DNA of 64,000 bases from Desulfothermus okinawensis JCM 13304 (GCA_001311565.1 BBBM01000003.1:47085-111084), one strand, 5' to 3'; numbered from the stretch's first letter, positions 1 to 9,225 are shown. Notes: a model not told the origin generated them from the sequence alone. Translations and numbers: made by a program.

Positions 1-825
1 GATATAGGACAAATGGATGCTTTTGAAAACAGGTATTTATTTGAATTTGATCTGGATACATCTACCCAACTAATTAAGATATTTAATCTATCTCTGAATA
101 AAAATCCGTATTTTTTACGTCATATTGTTACTCCAGAGGTGGAGTATTTTTACAGGTCAATGAGGATCAGGGATGACATACCCGCCTTTGATTCCATTGA
201 TACCCTTACAAGAGAAAATAAAATAATATATAGTTTGGACAATCATTTTACGTTGAAGTATTTTGATGAAGATCAAAATGCATTATACAGGGATGTTCTC
301 AGAATAAAGCTATCTCAGACCTATGATATTAAGGAGGCAGGCAGGGATACAAACTTAAAAAAAATATCCAAAAAGGCCATTTACAGATATCAGGACAGAA
401 TATGAGCTATCTCCATTGGATAAATTAAAGGTTACAGGAAATATATGGTTTTCTCCGTATATTTTGGGAGTTACTGAATCTGAAAACAGGATGGACCTAA
501 AATTTTTAAGACCAATATCTCTCTATCTATCCCATGATTATCAGAGGAAATTGACAGATGATATACACAGGCAAAACCAGGACAGACTATCAGTCCTGGA
601 GTATGGTACTTCTATTTTTCCAAATAATAGGTGGGAGATCCAATATTCAGATAGCAGGGATCTGGATATAGGAAAGACAATTGAGAGAAAGCTTACTATT
701 AATTATAAACACCAGTGCTGGACTGTAAAAACAGAGCTTTCCCATACAAGGATGAAAACAGGATACTGGTGACAATTACCCTGGGCTCCCTTGGGGAGGT
801 GTCTCAGGGATTTAATCTGGAATAG
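1..825 (+). CDS. lptD: LPS-assembly protein LptD, C-terminal part
   Basis: This is the C-terminal part of the outer-membrane barrel that inserts lipopolysaccharide, cut by the left window edge. It reads as beta-strand-like sequence with alternating charged and aromatic residues (for example NRWEIQYSDSRDL) and ends in the family-typical ILVTITLGSLGEVSQGF just before a TAG at 823. Two frame breaks interrupt it: an extra base in an eight-A run near 358, and a missing base near 740 (CTTTCCC). Once corrected, the frame continues to the end. mutL follows after 45 bases. Identification rests on the C-terminal motif and strand pattern; the signal peptide and periplasmic domain lie outside the window. 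Confidence 0.75.
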
Positions 826-870
826 ATATTAACTTAAGTTTTGATAAACAGTTAGATTGGGGTGTTTTAT

Positions 871-2574
871 ATGGGCAATATCAGGGTCCTTCCTGCAAAT
901 ATCCAGAATATGATTGCAGCTGGAGAGGTTATTGAAAGGCCTGCAAATGTACTCAAGGAACTTATTGAAAACAGTCTTGATGCAGGGGCAGATGAGATAG
1001 CTTCTGAGATCCAGGGTGGTGGACAGGTTCTTATATTGGTGCAGGATAACGGCTCTGGGATGGATAAAGAAGATCTTATCCTGGCAGTGAAAAGACATGC
1101 AACCAGCAAGATCTGGAGCCGCGAGGACCTTTTTTTCCATTGGCTCATTTGGTTTCAGGGGAGAGGCCCTGCCTTCCATTGGCTCTGTATCCCACATGAT
1201 AATTTCCACAAAAAAAGAGGATAGAGATTTTGGATATATGCTTGAAATAAAATACGGAAAGCAGGGAGATGTTGGTATATGTGCCATGAATAGGGGTACT
1301 AAAGTGGAGGTGAGGGATCTCTTTTTGCAGATACCTGCAAGGCTGAAATTTCTAAAATCCACCTCAGTTGAGTCTAAAAAGTGTGAAGAGGTATTTTACA
1401 AAATTGCCCTTTGCCATACAGATAAAAGTTTTTATTTAAAGAGAGATGGGAAAATAAGGTTTGAGTTTTCAAAAGGTCAGGATGTTATATCTCGTATACG
1501 TTTAATATGGCCAAAGGACCTTGTGGATAATTTCCATGGGGTTGATTTTAAGGTTGGAGATGTATGTGTTTCAGGGTATGTGTGTGATCCTAAATATTCC
1601 CAGGCCAGGGGAGACAGGATAATATTTTTTTGTAAATAACAGGCCCATTAAAGACAGAATACTTCTAAGGGCATTAAAACAGGCATATTCAGGTATGATT
1701 TTATCAAAGGAATATCCATCTGGGATAATATTTCTCCATATGCCACCAGATTTTGTGGATGTAAATGTACACCCGGCAAAGATGGAGGTTAGGTTCAAAG
1801 ATGAATCCCTTGTGTTTTCAGCTCTTTTTAATGGAGTAAAAAAAGGCCCTTGAAAAAAAAATCTTTGAATATTCTGCAGATGAAAATCAGGTAAGGAAAA
1901 AAAAATATCTATCAGAGGACCTTTTAAGTTATGCTGAAAAACACGGAAAAGGAGATTATTTAAAAGAGAATAATAAAGACTTTACTGTGTTATCAAAAAA
2001 AGATACCAGATAGGGGTCCTGCTCATGATGGATACCAAACATGCAAGGAGTTTATCTATCTTGGACAGATAGAAGACAGTTATCTCCTTGTAAAAAAAAC
2101 AGTGAGGGGAAACTGATTATTTTAGACCAGCATGCTGTTCATGAGAAGATATTATATGAGAGATACTCAGATAAGAGATTCAGGGCCACACAAAAACTCC
2201 TGTCCAAAATAGAGATAGATATTCCAAAAGATAGGGATATTGGATTTGTTATGGAGTTAAAAGAGATTGGGTTTGATTTTGATATAATAGATGGGAAGAT
2301 ATTTATTTTTGAAGTTCCCGCATATTTGAGCAGCCTAGAGGCAGAAGAGGTGATTTTAGAATATGTAAATTCAGGCAGGGATGGTATAGATGATCTCATA
2401 AAAATGGTTGCCTGCAAAAAGGCAATAAAGGCCAATACAAGATTGGAGGTGTGGGAGGCAAAAGAGCTCATTAAACAGTGGCTTGATTGCAGGGATAGGG
2501 ATTTTTGTCCCCATGGTAGGCCCGCCTCAATGGTTTTGTCCAGAAAAGAACTGGATAGGATGTTTAAAAGGTGA
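871..2574 (+). CDS. mutL: DNA mismatch repair protein MutL
   Basis: This is the mismatch-repair ATPase that couples MutS to downstream excision. The start MGNIRVLPANIQNMIAAGEV is family-typical, with GGGGTG as a likely ribosome site. GHKL ATPase motifs follow: ENSLDAGA, DNGSGM, and GFRGEALPSI after the first break. The N-terminal domain ends in VNVHPAKMEVRF, and the C-terminal dimerisation domain contains LIILDQHAVHEK and ACKKAIKANT. Five frame breaks lie in A/T runs near 1128, 1628, 1841, 1988 and 2095; four need one base removed and one needs a base added. With those fixes the protein is about 565 residues, normal for MutL. Its TGA overlaps the GTG of rsmJ. As written it would be non-functional. 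Confidence 0.9.
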
Positions 2575-3278
2575 GACTCCCTTTTATTTTTCAGGATATA
2601 TCAAAATTAAAGAAAAAAGGAATATTTTTTTAAGTATGAAAATGGGCGGATTGAGGTCCATTTTGAGAAATCAAAAAGACTAAAACCATTTTTCTTGGAT
2701 GAGAAAAAAATATCTTAAGTTAAAAAAACAGATCTCTAAGAAGCAGCCCCTTATTTCTGCAATAACAAGCAGGAGGTTCAGACCTAAGCTGGCCTTGGAT
2801 CTAACAGCTGGATTTGGTTTTGATGCCCTTTGCATGGCCATATATGGAATATCAGTAATATGTATTGAGAAAAACCCAATAATATTTGCCCTGTTAAGAG
2901 AGTACATTGGCAGAATTGGGATACTGGACATGGAGGTTGCAACCAGGATTAGACCAATTTTGGAGAACTCTTTAGGTGTTTTAAAAAAAGGTGGGGCAGG
3001 ATATTCCTTATCCAGATGTCATTTATTTAGACCCCTTTTTCCCGGACCACAGTAAAAGGCGTGCCAGGGAAAAGAAATATATGCATGTAATCAGGATGTT
3101 AGCACAAGGTGAAGGGGATGATCTGTATGAGCTACTTGAAAATGGTTTTTGGGCCACAAAATCAAGGGTGGTCTTAAAGAGGCCTTTACATGCTAAGCTA
3201 TTTTTATTGGAAAAATTGGGCCTGAGTATCAGGTAAAGGGCAGGGGGCACAGGTTTGATGTGTACATCAAAAAAATAG
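2571..3278 (+). CDS. rsmJ: 16S rRNA m2G1516 methyltransferase RsmJ-like
   Basis: This is an SAM-dependent methyltransferase of the RsmJ family, which modifies guanine 1516 of 16S rRNA. Evidence is the SAM-binding LDLTAGFGFDAL, the catalytic-type VIYLDPFFP, then RVVLKRP and a C-terminal HRFDVYIKK. The GTG start overlaps the mutL stop, giving MRLPFIFQDISKL. Frame breaks occur near 2628, 2703 and 2990 (seven-base runs with one base too many) and 3215 (five A where six fit). If the seven-A run at 3269 is six, the protein stops at TAG 3276 inside the thiL start region, a usual tight overlap. The family call is good; the exact substrate is inferred from the family. Confidence 0.75.
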
Positions 3279-4299
3279 AGATACATTTATATCTGAAGAG
3301 GAGTTTCTGGATTTTTTAGATGGATTTTTCTGTCAAAAAGAGGGTGTTATCCTTGGCAGGGGAGATGACTGTGCAATTATAGAGGCTGAAAGAGAGATGC
3401 TCATCTCCCAGGATATTTTCCTGGAGAATGTGCACTTTGATATGAGATATTTCTCTCCATATGCCATTGGATACAAGGCCCTTGCAGTAAATATTTCTGA
3501 TATACTGGCAATGGGTGGGATTCCCCTTGGTTTCACCATGTCTATTATGATAAATAAAAAAAATGCAACCAGGACCTTTTTTTGAAGAATTTTTCAAGGG
3601 TATGGCATTTTTATCTAAAAAATACAATCTTTACCTTGCAGGGGGTGATATATCTTTTTCAGAGGTATTTGGAGTGGATATAACTATCTGGGGAAAAAAA
3701 GAAAGAGAGGTATCTATACAGAAAGACAGGATATGTTGGAGATCTAATCTTTGTAACAGGAGATATTGGACTGTCTCGGGCAGGGCTTTATGCATTGAAA
3801 ATGGGTATTCAACATGGGTTTAAAGAAGCAAAAAAAGGCTCATCTAATGCCCAAGATATATTATACAGAATCCAGGTGCATTGTAAGAAATTTAGATGTA
3901 ACATCTCTTATGGATGTATCAGATGGGGTTTTAAAGGATATAAAAAGGCTTATACCAGATAACTCTGGTGCATATTTGAAAATAGACAGTACAATACTAC
4001 ATGCAGAAGTGGTTTTAATGGCTCAGATGGTGGGGGAAGATCCAGTAATCTTTGCTACAAAAGGCGGTGAGGACTATGTGCTTATGGGTACTGTTAGACC
4101 TAAGGGGGTAAATTCACTTAAAAAGGCTATTTCAGGACTAAAGATAATAGGAGAGGTCTCAGAAGGTGGGGAATTTTTAGTAAATGGAATTAAGGTTAAA
4201 GGAGGATTTGACCATTTTGGATTTTGTGATAGTATAAAAACAAAAGAGTCTTTCATAAAGATTTCCATGCAAGATAGCAGGCAGGATAATCAGGATTAA
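3258..4299 (+). CDS. thiL: Thiamine-monophosphate kinase ThiL
   Basis: ThiL phosphorylates thiamine monophosphate to the active diphosphate. The gene shows GRGDDCAII, a metal and substrate segment with ENVHFDMRYFSP, and GYKALAVNISDILAMGG, the hallmark of the ThiL/PurM-type fold. AGGDIS, GYVGDLIFVTGDIGLSRAG and LMDVSDGVLKD follow. The ATG at 3258 sits inside the end of rsmJ and joins the main frame when one A is removed from the run at 3269. Further breaks lie near 3555, 3697 and 3826, each one A too many. The corrected length of about 345 residues is normal. The C-terminal tail after GFDHFGF is of no known role. Confidence 0.85.
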
Positions 4300-4386
4300 T
4301 TTAAAAAAAATTGTCCCAGGACATTCCCTTTACACAGGATTTTTTTATGGGTTAAAAATATAACAAAAAAATGGGAAGTTAAAATT

Positions 4387-4926
4387 ATGTCTGTTATGAG
4401 TGTAAGCCTTTTTAAGAAATTAGAGACAGTTGAGCCTTCATTGAGGGAAGTGTTGTTTGCAATTTTAGAGGAGATTGAAAAGCAGCAAAAAGAAAGAGTA
4501 ACCAGGGATGATTTTAGAGAACTTAAAGACATTGTTGCTGGTTTATTGGAGTCTCATAAAAATGCTGAAAAACGACTTGCAAAGTTAGAAGAAGCTGTAG
4601 CTGAACTTTTAGATGCCCAGAAGAGGAGACAGAAAAGAGGCTCAATGAACTCACAGAAGCCCAGAGGAAAACAGAAGAAAGGTTAAATGAATTTGCAGAA
4701 GCCCAGAAGAAAACAGAACAGGAGATCTCCAGGCTTGTTAAGCGAATGGACGTATTTGATAGATCGTCTTGAAGGAATATCCCATTCAGTTGGATATTTA
4801 CTTGAAAATAAGGCCTACAAATCACTTCCCCTTTTTCTTTTTGTTGCCCACGATTTTCCACCCGATATTGAGGGATTTTTAAATATGCATAATATTGCAT
4901 ATGTCTGGTCATATGAATTTGAATAA
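4387..4926 (+). CDS. Truncated coiled-coil protein of a PD-(D/E)XK-associated family
   Basis: An N-terminal part (LREVLFAILEEIEKQQKE) is followed by a coiled coil built on a repeat like LNELTEAQRKTEERLNEFAE. After that comes GISHSVGYLLENKAYKSLP, which normally opens the nuclease-like domain of such coiled-coil proteins. The sequence then jumps within a few residues to a tail (GFLNMHNIAYVWSYEF) resembling the family's C-terminal end. Most of the nuclease-like domain therefore seems deleted. There are also two frame changes: near 4630, where AGAGG looks like a two-base gain or one-base loss, and near 4760. Family assignment is from memory of similar thermophile proteins and is tentative. The gene stands between thiL and trmO. 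Confidence 0.45.
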
Positions 4927-4937
4927 GGGAGATTTTT

Positions 4938-5330
4938 GTGTTGGTTGAAATTAAATTTATTGGAAGGATAAGGTCTGTTTTTAAACACATCTCTGAGTGT
5001 CCAAAACAGCCTACCCATGACCTGGAACCATCAGAGCTAATAATTGATGGAGATTATCTTGATGCAGCACATGGGCTGAAGGTTGGTGATGAGATATATG
5101 TCTTTACCTGGCTAAATAAGGCGGATAGAGGAGTTTTAAGGTGTCATCCCAGGGGAGATAGATTCAGACCAAAAAAAAGGAGTTTTTGCAACAAGATCAC
5201 CGAATCGGCCAAATCCAATTGGCCTTCACAGGGTGAGGACTTTAAATATTGAAGAAAATGTCCTTTTGATCCATCCAATTGAGGTTATAGACAATACCCC
5301 TGTAATAGACATAAAGATTGGAACTTATGG
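4938..5330 (+). CDS. trmO: tRNA-Thr N6-methyltransferase TrmO (TsaA/UPF0066 domain)
   Basis: TrmO methylates N6 of t6A37 in certain threonine tRNAs using SAM. The sequence shows the UPF0066 features WLNKADRGVLRCHPRGD, then after a frame break GVFATRSPNRPNPIGLHRV and a closing DNTPVIDIK. The break is in an eight-A run near 5170 (one A too many). The GTG at 4938 follows AAGGGAGA at good spacing. No stop separates it from the following aldolase domain: the frame runs through a short linker (GTYGKYISSFGPYV) into that domain, so this may be the first half of a fusion protein. The end given here is the domain boundary. Confidence 0.8.
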
Positions 5331-5919
5331 AAAGTATATAAGTAGTTTTGGGCCATATGTAGACCCTGATATAGCCAGGGATATTAGAAAGATTGGACAT
5401 AGGGCATGGAATAGGTCCCTTATATCTGGGCTTAGTGGAAATATCAGTGTGCTTGATGATGAAGGAGGATGGTTATCACAAAAAGTGGTGTGAATAAAGG
5501 GATGATTGAGCCTGGTGACCTTGCTGTCTATGATATATTAAGGGACACGCCTATCTTTGGCATGCTTCATCTGAATACAGGATGCATATAAATATTTACA
5601 AAAATCAACAGAGTAGTAGGGCAATTTTACATACCCATCCCCTTAACGTTATTTTGGCAACACATAGATTTGGAAATTTTCTGGAAAAAAATAGATGTAT
5701 ATGAAAAGGATCTGTTTTTGGAAAAATTGGGGTTTGTTGAGCCATTTAGTCCAGGTTCAATTGAGCTTGCACAGGCAGTTGGTAAGGTCAGCAGGACCAG
5801 GCAGTTTATTGTCTTAAAAAAAACATGGGCTAATTGTTCATGGAAAAGATCTAAAAGAGTGTTTGTCCTTGTCTGAAGAGCTGGAAAAATTGGCAGAAAT
5901 GGCAATTAAATGGGAATAA
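5331..5919 (+). CDS. Class II aldolase/adducin domain protein
   Basis: This is a zinc-dependent aldolase or dehydratase of the FucA/AraD/MtnB family. It opens with DIRKIGHRAWNRSLISGLSGN, where SGNIS is the family's phosphate-binding motif. After frame correction it has ITKSGVNKGMIEPGDLAVYD, EYRMHINIYK, and the metal-binding AILHTHPLNV; the last histidine motif (LKKHGLIVHGKDL) lies near 5825. At least four frame breaks occur (near 5473, 5560, 5695 and 5820). The substrate cannot be read from the sequence. Family enzymes act on sugar phosphates such as fuculose 1-phosphate or methylthioribulose 1-phosphate. It is in the same reading frame as the preceding TrmO domain. Confidence 0.75.
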
Positions 5920-5985
5920 CTTTGCTCACCTGCCGCTATGAAGAGCAGCGGAATAGCGGTCAGATGAAGCGATTTGTTGGCCAAA

Positions 5986-6180
5986 TCATTTTTCTATCGC
6001 TTCCATAAGTGCCTTGATAATTTTTGGATGTAATATTTTTCCCTTATGAAACGGAAGCACAAATCTTTCTTTCTCCTTTTGATATATTCTGTGGCTTCCT
6101 TTACTTCTTATATGTTTGAATCCCGCTTTTAGAAGCATCTTTTCAGCTTCTTCTGGGGTCAGTCTTGGTAATTTAGGCAA
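5986..6180 (-). CDS. hicA: HicA-type mRNA interferase toxin
   Basis: This is an intact 64-residue protein with the double-stranded-RNA-binding-like fold of HicA (YcfA). It contains LTPEEAEKMLLKAGFKH, then GSHRIYQK, whose histidine matches the catalytic one, and a C-terminal LHPKIIKALMEAI. The family cleaves mRNA and arrests growth until bound by HicB. Its start overlaps the end of hicB by 8 bases, so the two are translationally coupled with antitoxin first. The gene has no long A/T runs and no frame damage, unlike its neighbours. Confidence 0.88.
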   Translation of the reverse strand: MPKLPRLTPEEAEKMLLKAGFKHIRSKGSHRIYQKEKERFVLPFHKGKILHPKIIKALMEAIEK

Positions 6181-6391
6181 CGTTAACCTCTAAAGATGTT
6201 GTTAGGATTTCTTGGGAAAGGCAGTATTCTCTTTCTTCAGGAGATAAAGTTTCAAGATACAGTTCTATGGCTTCTTTTATATTTTCAAGAACCTCTTCCA
6301 AGGTATCAGCTTGAGTATGGCATCCTTTTAACTCAGGACAGAATGCGAAATATCCATTTTTGTCTTTTTCAATCACTATGTTTACTTTCAT
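6173..6391 (-). CDS. hicB: HicB-type antitoxin
   Basis: This is an intact 72-residue antitoxin. It has the HicB fold signature VIEKDKNGYFAFCPELKGCH, then GDTLEEVLENIKEAIELYL-like helix sequence (here ADTLEEVLENIKEAIELYL). It lacks a long C-terminal helix-turn-helix extension, so DNA binding, if any, would come from a short tail after SQEIL. It lies upstream of hicA on the same strand. An SD-like AAGGAGC element precedes the ATG at 6391. The pair is a self-contained stability or stress module between the aldolase and the secreted-protein block. Confidence 0.87.
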   Translation of the reverse strand: MKVNIVIEKDKNGYFAFCPELKGCHTQADTLEEVLENIKEAIELYLETLSPEEREYCLSQEILTTSLEVNVA

Positions 6392-6601
6392 CGTGTATCG
6401 CTCCTTATAGTTTTATTTATGGCTAACCACTTTTTATGTGTCCATGTCTGGCCATTTTGATAGCATGAATGCGTATTTTTTTATTTTCTATTTCCATACC
6501 ACATGTGCTCCATTTATGGTGGATTATATAAATTAACTATAGCTATCATTCCAATAAGTCAACTTTTTGTAAAAAAATGGGGGGTGAATGGGTTAAAACT
6601 G

Positions 6602-7486
6602 TTAAGGGATAAGTCTTATATGCATCCTGTGCACATGGATTCCGTCAATTGCAATTGGTCCAAAATTTGTGTCACCAACCTGGAAATTGCTTATCCTTAT
6701 GCTCCCCTCCATTGGAAGGTTAATCAAGATTTGAGCCAGATTGGTGTTGGGATCAACACCTACGTCCAGTGTCCCGGGATTATAGGTTGACCCACCATAG
6801 GGATTTAAGTCCCCAAACTGGAATTGTCCGTTAGGCTTCCATGTGGATGGATCAGTTGGATCGTCCTCTGGATTTGTGGTAAAGTCCTTGACCATGTAGA
6901 ATTTGTCAAAGTGGAGGGATTTATGATTTGGGGTGTTGTTTTCATTGTATTGGTATTTGTAGTCAAAGTTTGTAATCTCAAGGCCTAAATTATACTGAAA
7001 GTCCACACCATCTGAGTGTCCTGTTGCATAATACCTGTGGGAATATGGGTGTATTTCATCTATATCTAGAGATCCAATTTTCTTTTGACAAAAATCAATA
7101 GAACCTGCGTGGAAATCAAATCTGTGGTCAAAGTCATCTGCTACAAATGATACCATTGGTATTGAGTCGGGATTTTGAAATACATCTATAACAACCCCTG
7201 TTTTTAAGTTGTCCCCATTTGTATCCACATTTCCAGTGGATAGGGTCTCTAAGATCTCAATGTTATTAAAAAAAATAGTTCCATTTGTCCCATCTGGAGA
7301 ATCAGTATCCTTGTATCCAATATATTCAAAATTTCTATAGGTCTTGTAATTTGAGATCCCAATGGTAACCCCTGCCTGACCAACCACCCTGTCCATGTCA
7401 CCATCTGTTAGCTTAATCATTTTTGAGACTGAATTAATTGGCAGGAGGATCAGGAGTGTTAAAAGAGCTATTATTGATACTATCAT
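6602..7486 (-). CDS. Secreted GQAG-motif protein, paralogue A
   Basis: This is an open frame of 294 residues. A hydrophobic N-terminus (MIVSIIALLTLLILLP) is followed by a conserved segment, MIKLTDGDMDRVVGQAGVTI, that is shared with the next two genes. The rest is polar and rich in Asn, Asp and Tyr, with no catalytic motif and many predicted beta strands (my reading). The GQAG-V-[ST]-I element recalls proteins annotated as FilA-like or DUF6160, linked to pili in other bacteria; that assignment is from memory. It lies downstream of paralogue B behind a hairpin terminator and could be reached by read-through from the riboswitch-controlled transcript. Confidence 0.6.
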   Translation of the reverse strand: MIVSIIALLTLLILLPINSVSKMIKLTDGDMDRVVGQAGVTIGISNYKTYRNFEYIGYKDTDSPDGTNGTIFFNNIEILETLSTGNVDTNGDNLKTGVVIDVFQNPDSIPMVSFVADDFDHRFDFHAGSIDFCQKKIGSLDIDEIHPYSHRYYATGHSDGVDFQYNLGLEITNFDYKYQYNENNTPNHKSLHFDKFYMVKDFTTNPEDDPTDPSTWKPNGQFQFGDLNPYGGSTYNPGTLDVGVDPNTNLAQILINLPMEGSIRISNFQVGDTNFGPIAIDGIHVHRMHIRLIP

Positions 7487-7509
7487 TAAATGACCCCTTT
7501 TTTTAAATA

Positions 7510-7549
7510 TAAAAAATCACCCAGGGGCAGGGTAACCCCCAGGTGATTT
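7510..7549 (-). terminator. Hairpin terminator after paralogue B
   Basis: On the minus strand the arms AATCACC and GGTGATT enclose a G/C-rich inner stem (GGGG with CCCC), and a TTTTTTAT tract follows. It lies directly after the stop of paralogue B (7565) and before paralogue A, so it should reduce but may not abolish transcription of A. Confidence 0.65.
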
Positions 7550-7564
7550 TGTTTATCCAAAGAA

Positions 7565-8308
7565 TTAATGAGGAGCGATTTCGATCACACCGTCTAAGAT
7601 TGCCAATGTGGTCTTGCCAATGTAGAAGGTGCCAAAGTCGTGACCATTTATTGAATCTAAATTGTCATCATCTAGTGGATTGAGTCCACTCAAAGCAATT
7701 TCAATTGTCATATCACTTTGAACAATTTCCAGGGTTCCAAGACCGATCATAACGCCAGCGAAGTTAGTATCTGGGATATGTATGTCTTGAGCCGCTAGAA
7801 CGCCAGCATCCCATGCTGCACCTGCAGAAAGAACTGGCAATCTATCTGTTACGTCTATGGTAATTGGCTTGGCCAAGAAAGCAGTATTGTCAGCATTATT
7901 GGTGTAATCTACTTTTGCACCGTAAGTTCCTTGAAGTTCCCTTCCTATTGAATGAATGGCAGTTATCTCACCAGTAGTGCTATTAACATCTGCAGAAGTA
8001 ATTGCATTAACATTTACCATTACCTCTAAATCCTTGATTCCAACACTTGCACCATTTCCGCTGTATTGGGTATGTAAATAATTTGCCCCAGGATCAGTAG
8101 AGTTACTAGGAGCAGTGACATCCAATCCATCAGTATCAGTGTACCACAATCCCTGAATGTGTTGGTACAACTTGACATCGTCAACTGCAATTGATACACC
8201 AGCTTGACCTGTGATGGAATCCATCTGGTCGTTTGAGATGGCCTTCATGGCCATTGCTGAACCTGCAACCATTAGCAAGGCTGCTAACATTACTAATACC
8301 TTTTTCAT
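7565..8308 (-). CDS. Secreted GQAG-motif protein, paralogue B (riboswitch-controlled)
   Basis: This is an intact 247-residue protein with a clear signal peptide (MKKVLVMLAALLMVAGSAMA) followed by ISNDQMDSITGQAGVSIAVD, the motif shared with both neighbours. The mature part is acidic and rich in Asp, Asn, Thr and small residues, with no Cys and no recognisable catalytic site. It therefore looks like a surface or matrix-type beta protein. AGGAGG lies 8 bases before the ATG. The leader carries a cyclic-di-GMP-I riboswitch, which puts expression under second-messenger control and supports a role in adhesion, biofilm or pilus-linked behaviour. The molecular function is unknown. Confidence 0.65.
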   Translation of the reverse strand: MKKVLVMLAALLMVAGSAMAMKAISNDQMDSITGQAGVSIAVDDVKLYQHIQGLWYTDTDGLDVTAPSNSTDPGANYLHTQYSGNGASVGIKDLEVMVNVNAITSADVNSTTGEITAIHSIGRELQGTYGAKVDYTNNADNTAFLAKPITIDVTDRLPVLSAGAAWDAGVLAAQDIHIPDTNFAGVMIGLGTLEIVQSDMTIEIALSGLNPLDDDNLDSINGHDFGTFYIGKTTLAILDGVIEIAPH

Positions 8309-8316
8309 AAGATCCT

Positions 8317-8355
8317 CCTATGATAAGAATTTGGTTTGAAAATTCTTACCATAGG
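8317..8355 (-). promoter_or_regulatory. Expression-platform hairpin over the Shine-Dalgarno
   Basis: On the minus strand, CCTATGGTAAGAATT (8355-8341) pairs with AATTCTTATCATAGG (8331-8317). This gives fifteen base pairs with a single G-U wobble and a nine-base loop. The left arm contains the 3' strand of aptamer helix P1, so the two cannot form together. The right arm covers half of the AGGAGG ribosome site (8314-8319). Ligand-stabilised P1 should free the ribosome site, giving an ON switch. Confidence 0.75.
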
Positions 8356-8467
8356 TAGCCCGACCAACCAGGTGCCTGCTATGTCCCCCACATATCTTTA
8401 GGCAGGTGCCTGGTCTCGTTGGCTTTCCGTCCCAGGGTTACCCCTGGTTTGGCTTTTTCTATGGCAC
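8345..8467 (-). promoter_or_regulatory. Cyclic-di-GMP-I (GEMM-I) riboswitch aptamer
   Basis: Reading the minus strand from 8464, the outer helix P1 is formed by CCATAG (8464-8459) and CTATGG (8354-8349). P2 is a perfect CCAGGG-GTAA-CCCTGG hairpin with the GNRA tetraloop typical of GEMM. The conserved joint reads GGGACGGAAAGCC against the usual GGGACGCAAAGCC. P3 pairs CCAGGCACCTGC with GCAGGCACCTGG around a two-base internal mismatch. The conserved 3' part GGGCTACC precedes the end of P1. The ATG of paralogue B lies about 40 bases downstream. The ligand is inferred from the motif, not tested. Confidence 0.88.
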
Positions 8468-8608
8468 CTAAAATAAACCTTTAACCCAATTTTAAAAGAA
8501 CAAACTTAAACCTTAGAGAGCTTGCATTACCTCGCTCCCCATATAAAAAAACTCCTTCTAACCCCTCACATCACCTCCTTTATGGTTATTTTTGTTTTTA
8601 TTGGGCTT

Positions 8609-9225
8609 TTAATTGCCTTGAGCCCCTCCAAAGTCATACCAGATCCCTGCATCCTGTCCCTGACACTTGATTGTTATGATCAGGGGATCGTGGTTAAAGG
8701 TGTATGTCTTTACACCTTCAGCCTGCCTTGGAAGATAACCTAATCTTGATAAACTCTGAAAATCTGCCTTTAATGTGCCTACCACATCTTGAAACCCAAG
8801 TTTCACTTCAACTAACTGCCTGTTTGCTGGATCATCCATGTTCTCAAACTTTGCCTCAAATACAAATCCATTCATCTTGAGATCAGATGTTGAATCTCCC
8901 ATCTGGACGTCCGTCCAGTTTTGGTCCCAACCAATGCCATTTCCATTGTCCCAGTATCCCATTTTCATTGAATCAATATCTGTATATGTCTCAACTTCCA
9001 CATTAAATCCCATATGAGCAATGTCATAGATTCCATCGTTTATGAGCTGAACACTTGAAAAACCACCACCTGTAATTTCATTTAACTGGCTGTCTGACAT
9101 TTTCACCATTTTACTAAATCCATTTGTGAATACCAAAAAAAATAATCGCTACCTCAAATAGAACAAGTAAACCTTGTTTAACTGATTTTTTAAAAAAAAA
9201 TATTTAGTGCAAGCTTACTTACCAT
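8609..9225 (-). CDS. Secreted GQAG-like protein, paralogue C
   Basis: This is the third member of the local family. After a membrane or signal segment (QGLLVLFEVAIIFLVFTNG, reconstructed) it has MVKMSDSQLNEITGGGFSSV, equivalent to the GQAG segment of A and B but with GGG in place of GQAG. The ATG at 9225 joins the main frame after two corrections in T/A runs (near 9135 and 9190). The rest, about 165 residues, is polar with many aromatic residues. No riboswitch is visible upstream of it. Its stop at 8609 is about 140 bases before the riboswitch of paralogue B. Confidence 0.5.

Noticed and set aside
829..1362. Minus-strand open frame of 177 codons opposite mutL
   Set aside because: Shadow of mutL; MutL motifs on the plus strand are unambiguous.
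5933..5959. Hairpin CCGCTAT / ATAGCGG between the aldolase and hicA
   Set aside because: Only seven pairs with a 13-base loop and no T run; too weak to call a terminator.
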